Assembly (NCBI RefSeq): GCF_002368195.1 | Contig: NZ_AP018178.1 | Span: 853,738 to 917,737 of the forward strand | Reading direction: 5' to 3' | Source of the DNA: Calothrix sp. NIES-2100 | Lineage (GTDB): Bacteria > Cyanobacteriota > Cyanobacteriia > Cyanobacteriales > Nostocaceae | Length of the DNA: 64,000 nucleotides | Shown here: in pieces, positions 42,919 through 52,281 of the stretch | Layout of the letters: each line of letters opens with the position of its first letter | Numbering within the stretch: position 1 is the first letter of the stretch | The notes under the pieces: model-generated | The model's database searches: none | What the model was told of the DNA's origin: nothing | What the model saw: the letters and a program-made list of their open reading frames with translations, nothing else | Position numbers and translations under genes: made by a program

Positions 42919-45279
42919 ATGAAGCAGTTGTTTCGTCGTTTCCCTACTGGCACAAAAGTAATTGTTGCTACTTCTTGCTTTTTATTGTTTCCTGATTCAT
43001 TATCAAGCGTTAATGCTCAGAGCAAAGCTAACAACCAGCAACAGCCAGTTATTTTATTGGCACAAGCAAATACAGAGACTAAGAGTACACAAAAGCCAGC
43101 AACAAACTCCCCATCCGAAGCAACTGATGCCAAAAATCTGATCACTCACAATCTCCCATTTAATAGTAGTCCGATTGTCGGCAACCGGATGCGCTTGCGG
43201 GGATCTTATTCGGAAGCTCGCCTTGCCTTTACCCGTCCCCGTAGCTGGAAATTAGATCGCGGACAGGTGAAAGCTTTAATCCGCTTTCAACACTCGCCAG
43301 CACTATATGCCAGTCGCTCTAACCTGACAGTACTACTTAACGGCACGAGTGTAGGGAGTGTGCCACTTAACCGTAAACAGTCTCAAATTGGGCAGGTGTT
43401 GTTAAATATATCACCGAAGTTAGTTCAGGACTATAACGAATTAACAATTGTCGCCCAGCAGAGTAACTCTCTAGAATGTAGTGACCCTAATAGTGCAGAT
43501 TTGTGGACAGAAATTCTGCCAGATTCTCAATTAATTTTTAACTTTGAACCGCAGCCGTTTCCCCTCAACTTTAGTCGCTATCCCTATCCTTTGTTTGACG
43601 AACTAGGCTTAGGTAGCAACCAAATTGTTTACCTGCAACCTAGCCAGGTGAGTCAAAATTGGCTAAATCCGGCAGCTCGCTTGCAAGCAGCACTCGGTAG
43701 AATTGCGGATTTTCGCCCCATAGAAACGAGCTTGGTATCTAATGTCTCAGAGGTGAAGCCAAATCAACGCTTAGTAATTATTGGTACTCCTGGCGAACAA
43801 CCCGCCCTAGCTACTTGGAAGAATTTGCCCCTGAAAGTCGTTAGCTCTCAAATTATCGATCGCGATAACAACCCTGTACCTGAAGATACAGGTATCTTGA
43901 TGATCGCCCGCACTGATAAGAGTAATGCTCCAGTATTAATTGCTACTGGGAATAGTAGCAAAGCTGTAGCTAAAGCAGTACAGTTTTTGACACAGCCTGA
44001 TGTGCGGAAAATGGGTACAGGTCAGGTAATTTTAGTCGATAAACTTCAGGACACAGTCACACCTGGAACTCGTCAATGGCCTCGTTATTTACCAGAGAAA
44101 AATACATTTCAACTCAGCGAAATTAAAACCCAAGTAAACGGTCAGCCTTTTAGCGATGTCACTGTACGTGGTTCTGCTGCACCAGCAATTGATATTGATT
44201 TTCGCGCCTTACCTGACGATCGCTTTCTGCGCGGTAGTTCAATGAACCTGGTTTATAGCTATGGACCGCAGATGAATCCTAGAACCTCGGCTGTAGAAGT
44301 GCTACTAGATGGGGTATTCATCGGTGGCGCCCGTCTTGATTCCGAGTCAGGTGCAAATCGCAAAAACCTGAAAGTGAATTTGCCAGAAAACCTGATTAAG
44401 CCTAACTCTAAACTGCAAGTGTTTTTCCGGATGAATTCCAGAGAACCATTTGATAAACAGAACTGTCTCCAGCCACCCGATCAACAACTCACAGGTACGG
44501 TACATTCTGAGACTAGTTTCGACTTGAAGCGAGAAATTTCGGCAGATTTACCAGATCTGAACCTGTTGAAATTTGGCTATCCGTTTACTGCACCTCAGGA
44601 TTTGTCGAAAACAGCGATTGTCGTCCCACAAAACCCCACAGATACAGATGTATTAACTGTGCTGGCGTTTAGCGAACGCTTAGGAAGACTTAGCCAGGCA
44701 GATGCTGTCAAACTAGAGGTTTACACCCCAGATTCATTACCAGAAACAGTCCGCAAGAATGACAATTTAGTAGGAATTGGCACAAGGGAAAAGTTTCCCC
44801 TTCCCGATGTATTTCAATCTACTGGCTTGAATTTGAGTCAGGCCTTTTCTCGCTTATCAGCCCAAGCAACGATTCAAACCCCACAGGATGGTCAAGGGAT
44901 GATTAAGCAAATTGTTTCGCCTTGGAATGGTGAACGTGTGCTTCTGGCTTTGACAGCTCAGTCTGAAACTGGTTTAGAACGAGTGCGTCAAGTTCTCAAT
45001 CAAGACCCGTGGTTCTTCCAACTCAAACAAGATACGGTGCTGATTAGTAGTGACCAAAAAAACCCAAATCCCTACGATTCTGATGCTTATCAACTTAATT
45101 TTTTCCAAAGTGCCCCTTCTGTTCATCGCCTAGAAAAGACAACTCTCCTCAGTAAGGTGTCGCGCCTCATCCAAGAAAATTGGATATTACTACCCGTAGG
45201 AATTGTTGGTTTATCTGTTCTGCTTTACGGCATTTCTCAGTTGTATATCAAGCGGCTAGCTAATACTGAAAAGAAGTAG
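42919..45279 (+). CDS. bcsB: Cellulose synthase subunit BcsB
   Basis: A 786-residue periplasmic protein. A signal peptide lies at residues 1-34. Two carbohydrate-binding-like beta domains follow (VTVLLNGTSVGSVPLNRKQ; VEVLLDGVFIGGARLDSES), each paired with a flavodoxin-like module (LVIIGTPGEQPAL; LVGIGTREKFPL). A single C-terminal membrane helix (WILLPVGIVGLSVLLYGISQLYIK) anchors it. This is the BcsB plan: the C-terminal anchor packs on BcsA and the periplasmic part guides the nascent glucan. Length matches other BcsB proteins. It lies 133 bp upstream of bcsA, in the same operon. Confidence 0.93.
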   Translation: MKQLFRRFPTGTKVIVATSCFLLFPDSLSSVNAQSKANNQQQPVILLAQANTETKSTQKPATNSPSEATDAKNLITHNLPFNSSPIVGNRMRLRGSYSEARLAFTRPRSWKLDRGQVKALIRFQHSPALYASRSNLTVLLNGTSVGSVPLNRKQSQIGQVLLNISPKLVQDYNELTIVAQQSNSLECSDPNSADLWTEILPDSQLIFNFEPQPFPLNFSRYPYPLFDELGLGSNQIVYLQPSQVSQNWLNPAARLQAALGRIADFRPIETSLVSNVSEVKPNQRLVIIGTPGEQPALATWKNLPLKVVSSQIIDRDNNPVPEDTGILMIARTDKSNAPVLIATGNSSKAVAKAVQFLTQPDVRKMGTGQVILVDKLQDTVTPGTRQWPRYLPEKNTFQLSEIKTQVNGQPFSDVTVRGSAAPAIDIDFRALPDDRFLRGSSMNLVYSYGPQMNPRTSAVEVLLDGVFIGGARLDSESGANRKNLKVNLPENLIKPNSKLQVFFRMNSREPFDKQNCLQPPDQQLTGTVHSETSFDLKREISADLPDLNLLKFGYPFTAPQDLSKTAIVVPQNPTDTDVLTVLAFSERLGRLSQADAVKLEVYTPDSLPETVRKNDNLVGIGTREKFPLPDVFQSTGLNLSQAFSRLSAQATIQTPQDGQGMIKQIVSPWNGERVLLALTAQSETGLERVRQVLNQDPWFFQLKQDTVLISSDQKNPNPYDSDAYQLNFFQSAPSVHRLEKTTLLSKVSRLIQENWILLPVGIVGLSVLLYGISQLYIKRLANTEKK

Positions 45280-45412
45280 AAAGTTGCTGATTTGAAATAG
45301 CCATGATTGGCTGGCAGTAAAAACCGCAAATGTACGCAGATAGAACCAACATTCTTCTGCGTGCAACTGCGGTAAAAATCGAAAATCTCACATCTAAAAT
45401 TTAACATCAGAA

Positions 45413-48025
45413 ATGTCATCTTCCTCATATAGACCACCTCGTAAACCAGGCGATCGCCAACGTCCCAAATTAAAGAACTGGCTCATCGACCTCACCCCCA
45501 ATTTCTTTGAGCGGACTCTCGAGAAAGCGGAGATGAAACATTTGAAGTGGCTGGCTGCGCTAATATTGTTGCTTTCAGTGCCGCTAATTATTACACCGAT
45601 AAAAGTTTGGCAGCAGGGCGTAGTTGCTGTCTTTTTAGTATTACTAGGTCAGTTAGTTGTTCAAGCGGAAACCGAAGAATCTTCTGCTGATATCAGCCAG
45701 TATTACCATCTATTTATGGTCTGGCTGAGTCTGGTAACAACAATGCGTTATTTATACTACCGTGTCAGCTATACCCTCAATTTTGATGGGTGGGTGAATA
45801 GTATTGCTTGTTTGCTGTTATTAGCAGCGGAACTTTATGCCATCCTGACTTTAGTGTTGGCATATTTTCAAACTCTCAAAATTAAAGAACGTCAGCCTAT
45901 TAATTTATCTACTATTCCCGAAGCAGAATGGTTCAGCATTGATATCTACATTCCAACTTTTAACGAAGACGTAGAAATTGTGCGCAAGACAGCCTTAGCA
46001 GCCTTGGCTTGCGACTATACTCCAGGGAAAAAGAAAGTTTATATTCTTGATGATGGTCGTCCAGAAAGATATCCGGAAAATGACCCGCGTCGAGAAAAGT
46101 TCCGGGCGAGACGGGAAAAAATCGCGCAAATGTGCCAAGAAATCGGCTGCATACACATGACGCGGAATAATAATGACCACGCCAAGGCGGGTAATATCAA
46201 CACCGCATTTTACAAAACTGAAGGGGATTTGGTCTTAATTTTGGACTGTGACCATATCCCATCGCGGCAATTTTTGTTACATACAGCGGGCTTCTTTTAC
46301 GATCCGAAAGTCTCCTTTGTCCAAACTCCTCACTGGTTCTATAACCCCGACCCCTTTGAGCGCAATTTGCTCACCCACGGTAAAATACCCGTAGGCAATG
46401 AACTGTTTTATAAAGTACTGCAAAAAGGCAACGATTTTTGGAATGCTGCCTTTTTTTGCGGTTCAGCAGCATTAATCCGGAAATCCCACGCTTTAGAAGT
46501 TGGCGGAATTGCCGTGGAAACGGTGACAGAAGATTGTCATACTGCTTTGCGGTTGCATTCCAAGGGTTACAAGTCGGTGTACTACGACAAAATTATGGTA
46601 GCTGGCTTAGCACCAGAAACCTTTTCTTCTTATGTCGGACAGCAAGTACGTTGGGCTAGGGGAATGGCACAGATATTGCGGTTGGAAAATCCCTTATTTA
46701 ACCCCAAACTGAAGCTGACATTGTCCCAGCGGATTTGTTATATGAGTGCAACTTCGCACTTTTTATATGGATATCCCCGATTAGTATATGCGATCGCTCC
46801 TACTCTATTTTTATTATTTGGGATTAACTCTGTCCAAGGTTTGGGTTTAGAAACGTTAGCTTACGCTATCCCACATATCATTCTCTCCCTCTCGGCAAAT
46901 TACATTATCTACAAACACGTCCGCTTCTCCTTCTGGAATGAAATTTTTGAATTTGCAATGGCTTTCCAGTCTGGATGGGTGACGATGTTGGCGCTGATTA
47001 ATCCGAAGTTGGGTTCGTTTAATGTCACTGATAAAGGAGTGTCTGTTAGCCAACGGATTTTTGACTGGGAATCAATGCGGGGTCTGTTGTTGGTAACGGG
47101 AGTCGTAATTGTTTCCTTGCTATCTGTTCCCTATTGGCTACTACTACGCCCTGAAGATTGGCAAGCTGTGTTAGTCAATACGATGTGGTCTACTTTTAAT
47201 TTGATTTTGCTGGGAGCTGCTTTGTTAGTTGGCTTGGAACAACCGCAAGTACGTTCTGCACACCGCTTACAACGACGCCTGAATGTGGTTATTTCTAGTG
47301 ACGACCAAGTAGTGATGGGCGAAACAATCAATATCTCAGAAACCGGGGCGTTAATTTCTTTGGAATCTTGGCCGAATTTAGCTGATGAAGTGGAAATTGA
47401 GGTGATGGGAGACTTTAGCGCTACTGCTACCCTTACCGCAAGAATTATCCGTATTTCTCCGGTTAACGATTCCGAAACACATTTAGCTGTGGATTTTATC
47501 AATCCTAATCCTGCCCAACTGGATGCTTTAACTTTAGTGTTGTACTCTGATGTCCGAGAATGGTATTCCCAAAAGCGGGAATATGTAGATCGGCCTATGG
47601 CTTCCTTTGGATTTTTGGCTACTAGTTTGCGACGTTCTTTGAGCGATATCAAACAACCCAGCCGCAAAAAGGTACGCAAGCAGGTACAAACTGTGGGTCA
47701 ACTTTATTGGGATGGTCACTTCTTCTCGGGAGTGGCAACAGAATTAGGGATCACAGGTTTACGGTTGGAATTAGACGATACCAAAGCTGTATCCTCTAAC
47801 AGAATACTGCGAGAGCATGATTGGCAGACCATGCGAACTGTCAAACCGCTGGTTGGATTGCTGTTGAATCAGGATGGAGATAATTTTTCATCCAGCCGCT
47901 TTGTTGCGGAAATTACATCGGTAGAAGAACAACCCAATGGAAAAATGGCGATTGAGTTGAATTTTCCCGAGAAATTCAAGCAACGCCAAGACACCAAAAT
48001 TAAACAACTGTTGCAAGTCCTGTAG
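45413..48025 (+). CDS. bcsA: Cellulose synthase catalytic subunit BcsA with PilZ domain
   Basis: An 870-residue membrane glycosyltransferase (GT2). Three or more N-terminal membrane helices precede the cytosolic GT domain. Its motifs are DDGRPE (near 212), DCDH (DxD, near 277), TED (near 370) and QQVRW (QxxRW, near 409). Further helices follow, and then a PilZ domain near 612-700 with RLQRR (RxxxR) and NISETG (the [D/N]xSxxG motif). This set marks a processive UDP-glucose beta-glucan synthase activated by cyclic-di-GMP. A second stretch after PilZ (about 740-865) resembles another PilZ-like beta domain and makes the protein longer than many BcsA. No diguanylate cyclase is in the window. Confidence 0.96.
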   Translation: MSSSSYRPPRKPGDRQRPKLKNWLIDLTPNFFERTLEKAEMKHLKWLAALILLLSVPLIITPIKVWQQGVVAVFLVLLGQLVVQAETEESSADISQYYHLFMVWLSLVTTMRYLYYRVSYTLNFDGWVNSIACLLLLAAELYAILTLVLAYFQTLKIKERQPINLSTIPEAEWFSIDIYIPTFNEDVEIVRKTALAALACDYTPGKKKVYILDDGRPERYPENDPRREKFRARREKIAQMCQEIGCIHMTRNNNDHAKAGNINTAFYKTEGDLVLILDCDHIPSRQFLLHTAGFFYDPKVSFVQTPHWFYNPDPFERNLLTHGKIPVGNELFYKVLQKGNDFWNAAFFCGSAALIRKSHALEVGGIAVETVTEDCHTALRLHSKGYKSVYYDKIMVAGLAPETFSSYVGQQVRWARGMAQILRLENPLFNPKLKLTLSQRICYMSATSHFLYGYPRLVYAIAPTLFLLFGINSVQGLGLETLAYAIPHIILSLSANYIIYKHVRFSFWNEIFEFAMAFQSGWVTMLALINPKLGSFNVTDKGVSVSQRIFDWESMRGLLLVTGVVIVSLLSVPYWLLLRPEDWQAVLVNTMWSTFNLILLGAALLVGLEQPQVRSAHRLQRRLNVVISSDDQVVMGETINISETGALISLESWPNLADEVEIEVMGDFSATATLTARIIRISPVNDSETHLAVDFINPNPAQLDALTLVLYSDVREWYSQKREYVDRPMASFGFLATSLRRSLSDIKQPSRKKVRKQVQTVGQLYWDGHFFSGVATELGITGLRLELDDTKAVSSNRILREHDWQTMRTVKPLVGLLLNQDGDNFSSSRFVAEITSVEEQPNGKMAIELNFPEKFKQRQDTKIKQLLQVL

Positions 48026-48038
48026 TCATCGCAATATT

Positions 48039-48065
48039 CCCCACCCGACAACATGATCGGGTGGG
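48039..48065 (+). terminator. Hairpin just after bcsA
   Basis: CCCACCCGA (48040-48048) pairs with TCGGGTGGG (48057-48065). It begins 14 bp past the bcsA stop; no T-run follows. It probably protects or terminates the operon transcript. Confidence 0.55.
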
Positions 48066-48154
48066 CGAGGTTGCGGGGACGGCGACAAAACTACCCCCTA
48101 CAAATATCAGACGTTAGGGCGATCGCGACTTGCGCGGACTGTTCGTCCCACACC

Positions 48155-48196
48155 GCCCCACTCTTGGAGAACGACTCCGATGTGGGGCTTGTTTTT
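48155..48196 (+). terminator. Second hairpin with T-tail after the cellulose operon
   Basis: GCCCCAC (48155-48161) pairs with GTGGGGC (48182-48188), with an inner GGAG/CTCC pair, then TTGTTTTTG. This has intrinsic-terminator shape. The rest of the 391-bp spacer up to 48416 shows nothing else; a 63-codon frame over the hairpins is not credible as a gene. Confidence 0.65.
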
Positions 48197-48416
48197 GTTT
48201 CAGCTAAATTGATTTTTTTACTTTATCGGTGTGGGGACTGTTGAAGAAGTGACATAATCTCATAAGCTGATCTTAGAGTAGCGATTTTTTGCCAAGGTCG
48301 TCTTAGTAGCGAATACAGGCTTTGTCTTTTAGCCTTTTTCCTGGCCTGTTGAGAAAAGGCTGGCAAACTGTCGCCTACCCTGTATTGTCACTCAGTCCCT
48401 CATCCCCAATTCGCAA

Positions 48417-48740
48417 ATGCCTCTGAAAATCGTCCAGAATTTTAATAGTAGTTTCACCCTTAGCACTGAAGCTCAAGACATTCTCTTTAAATTATTAAAG
48501 AATGAAAATTTTTTAACCCAAATCGCGCAGCAAATATCAGTTGACAAAGTTGAATTTACAGAATTAATTTTTCAGCCAGTTCCCTACAGCTTTAGCACTC
48601 CTAAAGGAATGCCAGCAGAATTTGAACAATACTATCAATCTGAGGATTATGCCATTATTAACGTACCACCAAATTTTATGTTTAATGCTAAAATCTTTCA
48701 GCCTAGTCGCCTCTGTGCAATTTACCGAAAAATCAACTAA
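48417..48740 (+). CDS. Hypothetical 107-residue protein
   Basis: I do not recognise this protein. It is soluble, slightly acidic and has no motif of note. The middle carries VEFTELIFQPVPYSFSTPKGMPAEFEQYYQ. It starts at the ATG at 48417. It may be co-transcribed with the GIY-YIG gene, which begins 38 bp after its stop, and could be its partner (inference). A conserved cyanobacterial small protein is the most likely class. Confidence 0.6.
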   Translation: MPLKIVQNFNSSFTLSTEAQDILFKLLKNENFLTQIAQQISVDKVEFTELIFQPVPYSFSTPKGMPAEFEQYYQSEDYAIINVPPNFMFNAKIFQPSRLCAIYRKIN

Positions 48741-48778
48741 TAGATAGTTAGTGTAATCATTTAAGTGTTAATAATCTT

Positions 48779-49324
48779 ATGACATCTGAAACAAATATTC
48801 CTTTGTTGGCAATGCTGGAATATTTCCCCTACATTGACGAGCATGGTCAACTTCCTGAACAATTTCAGGCTAAAATCGGTGTCTACGCAATTTTTGATCG
48901 AGAAAAAGTGCTGCAATTTGTAGGTTATTCTCGCGATGTTTATCTTAGCCTCAAGCAGCATTTGGTACGTCAGCCGCAAAAATGCTATTGGGTGAAAATT
49001 CAAACCATTGAACAACCCAAACGCTCTGTTTTAGAAAGTATCGAGCAGGCTTGGATTACTGAAAATGGCAGTTTACCATTAGGTAACAAAGAGCAAAAAG
49101 ACAAATGGACAAATCCGATTGATGTTAAAGCGATAATGACGGCTGAAGAAAGGGAAAAATATCAAAATCCGCTTAATGATGAATTGGCACAAATCAAAAT
49201 TATTAAAAATGTAGCACGGCGAGTCGAGGCGGAAATTTTAGCTGTTTTAGAAACCCGTGGTTGCCAAATAGAAATTCGTTTCAATCCTAAGTTAAAAGAA
49301 GAAGGGCTGCTTGATTTGAAATAA
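48779..49324 (+). CDS. GIY-YIG-like domain protein
   Basis: A 181-residue protein. Residues 33-75 have a GIY-YIG-like core: GVYAIFDREKVLQFVGYSRDVYLSLKQHL, where GVYAI replaces GIY and FVGYS replaces YIG. ESIEQAWITENGSLPLGN may contain the catalytic Glu region. A helical C-terminus follows and ends in a small domain (EAEILAVLETRGCQIEIRFNPKL). This pattern occurs in a cyanobacteria/plastid family annotated as GIY-YIG nuclease. The canonical Arg is replaced or shifted, so catalysis is uncertain. Cytosolic. Confidence 0.72.
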   Translation: MTSETNIPLLAMLEYFPYIDEHGQLPEQFQAKIGVYAIFDREKVLQFVGYSRDVYLSLKQHLVRQPQKCYWVKIQTIEQPKRSVLESIEQAWITENGSLPLGNKEQKDKWTNPIDVKAIMTAEEREKYQNPLNDELAQIKIIKNVARRVEAEILAVLETRGCQIEIRFNPKLKEEGLLDLK

Positions 49325-49603
49325 GGCAGAGGAGGCAGTGCGGTGTACGGGTTTCCCGGCATAAAGGAGACAGTGCCGTGGGCGGGTTCCCCGACTTGAG
49401 GCAACTGTCGTCAACTGCCGTGGCAGAAGGGGTAAAATTTTTGGCGTTGCATAACTGCGAGATAATTTTGCTGGTTTTGTGGGATGGGCATCTTGCCATT
49501 GGTATCAACTTAAGCGAGAACCCTTGTAAAATATCCTTTCCAGGTTCCACCTGGAAATGCATGAAAAACTCCATTCCCTTGTAGGTGGAGTTTTTGGGAT
49601 TGC
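49325..49603. repeat. Repeat-rich spacer with two hairpins
   Basis: About 49325-49440 holds GC-rich, Nostoc-type degenerate repeats (GGCAGTGC..., CAGTGCCGTGGGCGGG). CCAGG TTCCA CCTGG (49540-49554) is a short palindrome. AAAAACTCCA (49564-49573) pairs with TGGAGTTTTT (49586-49595), a bidirectional-terminator shape. No gene. Confidence 0.55.
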
Positions 49604-49605
49604 GC

Positions 49606-49648
49606 TAGAGAATTTAGGACGCCATGAACAAGCGATCGCATCCTACGA
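49606..49648 (+). pseudogene. TPR-gene fragment
   Basis: About 14 codons (ENLGRHEQAIASYD then stop) match the start of a tetratricopeptide unit. They closely resemble the fragment at 50371-50418 (DLGRNEEAIAS). It is probably a leftover from a duplicated or broken TPR gene on either side of the NTF2-like gene. Confidence 0.5.
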
Positions 49649-49695
49649 CTAGTCTCAAAACTTTATTAACGAGAATTAGCGCCGATCGCAAATCT

Positions 49696-50232
49696 CTAAG
49701 GTTTAAACTTTAAGTCTGACCCGTTAAACGTAGTCACCTGTGCATACATCAACCCGTTCCTCGTTACATAAGCGTCAGAACCGCGATAGGGTTCTGCAAG
49801 GAAAGGAGCTTCAGCCCGCCACTGAACATTAATTGTTTGATCAACTTGGCTGACATACTCAGGAGTAAAGGTAAGACCACATAAACCGCCTTGCTCACGA
49901 GGCTTGACAAAGTTGGTAAATAGTGTTCGTAACTCGGTACGCCCTTTAACCACGGCACCATCAGGCAGATGAATCTCAGCTTTGTTTGGATACTGAGCCA
50001 TGAGCCGCTCTAGTTGACAACCATTTAACGCCTTCAGATGTTCCTCTACCACCTTAATAGGCGTAGGCTGACGTTTTAAGAATGATTCGTTGTCGAATTT
50101 CAACGTTAACTTGTTAACAACACTACCCAATAGTAATTCATCAACTCCATTGAACGCCGAAACAGTTAAATTTGTTGCGCTGGCAAAACCAATAGCGAGT
50201 AACAAAACTCTTAAAACTCTAGATTTGTGCAT
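49696..50232 (-). CDS. Secreted NTF2/SnoaL-like protein
   Basis: A 178-residue protein. The N-terminal signal peptide (about 1-26, VLRVLLLAIGFASATNLTVSA) suggests export. The mature part follows the NTF2-like plan: a helix with VEEHLKALNGCQLERLMAQYPNKAEIHLPDGAVVKGRTELRTLFTNF, then a curved sheet with WRAEAPFLAEPYRGSDAYVTRNGLMYAQVTTF. Similar SnoaL-like proteins are small-molecule binders or enzymes; no catalytic residues can be named. It stands alone between TPR pseudogene fragments, so it may be an insertion or a neighbour of a decayed gene. Confidence 0.78.
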   Translation of the reverse strand: MHKSRVLRVLLLAIGFASATNLTVSAFNGVDELLLGSVVNKLTLKFDNESFLKRQPTPIKVVEEHLKALNGCQLERLMAQYPNKAEIHLPDGAVVKGRTELRTLFTNFVKPREQGGLCGLTFTPEYVSQVDQTINVQWRAEAPFLAEPYRGSDAYVTRNGLMYAQVTTFNGSDLKFKP

Positions 50233-50310
50233 TTTTCTACTTCCTTAAAAGGAATTGATTAACAGAGTATTGTATCAAGTTTAGATAAACACGTTTCTTA
50301 CTTTTTCCAA

Positions 50311-50650
50311 ATGTTTGAATCAGAAATGGAAATTCAACCTGATGACGACGAACCTTGGAACAACCAGCGGATTGCCCTAGATGATTTAGGACGCAATGAA
50401 GAAGCGATCGCATCCTAGGACAAAGCCTTAGAGATTAAACCTGATTTACACTAAGCTTGGTACAACAAAGCTTACTCTTATGCTATTCAAGGTAATATTG
50501 AGCAAGCAGTTGACAGCCTGCAATCAGCAATTAATCTCAATCCAGAAGAATGTCTTGAATGGGCAAAAACTGATGCTGATTTTGATAACATTCGGGAAGA
50601 TGAGCGCTTTCAAGCATTGATTCAAGAAAATCGAAACGATCGCAAAACTT
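50311..50650 (+). pseudogene. TPR protein pseudogene with two in-frame stops
   Basis: The frame from ATG 50311 reads as TPR units (NNQRIALDDLGRNEEAIAS, DKALEIKPDLH, AWYNKAYSYAIQGNIEQAVDSLQSAI). It is broken by TAG at 50416-50418 and TAA at 50452-50454. The frame then continues through EWAKTDADFDNIREDERFQALIQ, the usual end of this cyanobacterial TPR family. Both stops fall where a codon is expected (Tyr in ASYDKAL; Glu/Asp near LHEAWYN), so simple substitutions explain them. Confidence 0.8.
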
Positions 50651-50794
50651 CTGCAACGTGGAATGAGTTTGCAAGAAGTGGCTGAGATATTACCAACGCA
50701 AATGTTGGGTTTCTTTCCTCAACCAAACTTACATTTAAGTCTAATTTGGAGTTTGAAAACACGCCCTACTCCTAGTGCAGTACGGCGTAAATAA
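50630..50794 (+). pseudogene. C-terminal fragment of an Rpn-type nuclease/transposase-like gene
   Basis: In another frame, IETIAKLLQRGMSLQEVAEIL is the characteristic C-terminal motif of Rpn-family (PD-(D/E)XK, recombination-promoting) proteins common in cyanobacteria. It runs about 54 codons to a TAA. No upstream catalytic part is present. It overlaps the end of the TPR pseudogene, so this spot is a graveyard of broken genes. Confidence 0.55.
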
Positions 50795-51071
50795 ACATAC
50801 TATTCACAATAGCGCAAGAGCAAAAAATACAATTCTTTTGACTTTTGACTTCACGGCAGTACTAGTGGTATTGTTTGAGCCGATGTAAATATTTATTACA
50901 ATATTTTCACAAAAGCATTCTCGAAGCAATTGGCGAAGGGCTTACAGCAAAATAGCTAAAAATTAAAGCGAAGGGTACGTCTGTTTATTTTTGACTATAC
51001 TTGCACCAACTATTAAGATTTGATTGTTCAATATATTTAGATACTGATTTTTCGCTAGTTGGGTACTTACG

Positions 51072-52121
51072 ATGACAAATACGCCTCCTCCCGATCCTGA
51101 GTCATCTGCAAAAAATGCCCTTGGCTTTGATGAGTTTATCGCCGTTCTGGTTGCGTTCAGCACGATTGGAGCTATTCTATTTTGGTCGTTGTCTCGTAAA
51201 GATTCTGACTGGAATTTCAACGGGATACTATCTCTATCTCCAACTACGTCGCCCAATACTCAGCTAAATCAACGGTTACCTTCTCCTGTTCCCCAAGTGC
51301 AGCCAAATGCAGAGACTTTACCATCACCTGTTCCTACACCTAATGTTGAACCTAGTACTGCTCCATTAACTATCGATCGCGAACCTTCTACCTCAGTTTT
51401 ACCACCAACTGCGATCGCTCCCAGCACTCCAGAGCCAGTACAGACACCTTTGTCTTCTAGTCAACCCTTCTCTCAACCATTCTCTCTGGTAACTCCCTCA
51501 AAGAACAAGTCAACTATCCCACCACCAATAGCGTTTGACGATGTACCTGCTGATTTTTGGGGTCGGCGTTTTATTAATGTTCTTTCTTCTCGTGGTATTA
51601 TTAAGGGTTTTCCAGATTACTCTTTTAGACCCAATCAGCCTGTAAACCGTGCTGAATTTGCGGCCATTCTGCAACAAGCTTTTGAAAATAAAGCTGGTGA
51701 GAATACACTCAAATTTAAGGATGTCAAAGAAAAATTCTGGGGAACGACTGCAATTAACCAAGCTATCAGTACAGGATTTTTGAAAGGTTACCCTAACCAA
51801 ACCTTTCAACCAGAACAAAAGATTACCCGCGTGCAAGTGTTAGTTGCTTTGGTGAGTGGGATGAATCTCAAAACACCTGCATCCCCAGAGCAGGTTTTAA
51901 AAATATACAAAGATGCTAAAGATATTCCTCAATATGCCACTGATAAGATAGCGTCGGCGACAATCAATGGTTTGGTTGTCAATTATCCTAACTTGGAAGT
52001 CTTTGAACCCAACAAAGAAGCTACCCGTGCTGAGGTAGCTGCTATGGTCTATCAAGCTTTAGTCAAAATGGGGCGATTGGAACCAATTCCGTCGAAAAAC
52101 ATTGTCCGCTTGCCGAATTGA
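51072..52121 (+). CDS. S-layer-homology (SLH) domain protein
   Basis: A 349-residue protein. One N-terminal membrane helix (about 22-42, FIAVLVAFSTIGAILFWSL) is followed by a Pro/Ser/Thr-rich linker (about 55-150). Three SLH repeats follow, at about 155-210 (FDDVPADFWGRRFINVLSSRGIIKGFPDYSFRPNQPVNRAEFAAIL), 215-265 and 275-340. SLH repeats bind secondary cell-wall polymers or peptidoglycan. With the membrane anchor, the protein would link inner membrane and cell wall. It is a common family in Nostocales. It stands alone; a hairpin follows. Confidence 0.9.
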   Translation: MTNTPPPDPESSAKNALGFDEFIAVLVAFSTIGAILFWSLSRKDSDWNFNGILSLSPTTSPNTQLNQRLPSPVPQVQPNAETLPSPVPTPNVEPSTAPLTIDREPSTSVLPPTAIAPSTPEPVQTPLSSSQPFSQPFSLVTPSKNKSTIPPPIAFDDVPADFWGRRFINVLSSRGIIKGFPDYSFRPNQPVNRAEFAAILQQAFENKAGENTLKFKDVKEKFWGTTAINQAISTGFLKGYPNQTFQPEQKITRVQVLVALVSGMNLKTPASPEQVLKIYKDAKDIPQYATDKIASATINGLVVNYPNLEVFEPNKEATRAEVAAMVYQALVKMGRLEPIPSKNIVRLPN

Positions 52122-52153
52122 AAATCCCTGGGGAAAGTCGGGGGATTCTTGGG

Positions 52154-52185
52154 TGTGTAGCCGCCTTGAGGGTGGCGGCTACAGT
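52154..52185 (+). terminator. Hairpin after the SLH gene
   Basis: TGTAGCCGCC (52156-52165) pairs with GGCGGCTACA (52174-52183) around an 8-nt loop. It lies between the SLH gene and the convergent CAAD gene and may act for both; there is no clear T-run. Confidence 0.55.
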
Positions 52186-52281
52186 TAACTAAAACTTATT
52201 GTGACCAGTTTTACGGATATTTCTTCCTAATTGCACCACTGAAGATGCACATTAGGCAGGAAAACTGTGTTCAGCAATATA

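Noticed and set aside
47131..47679. 182-codon minus-strand frame inside bcsA
   Set aside because: It is the shadow of the BcsA PilZ-coding sequence, with no independent support.
48053..48244. 63-codon frame after bcsA
   Set aside because: It lies across two terminator hairpins and has no start signal.
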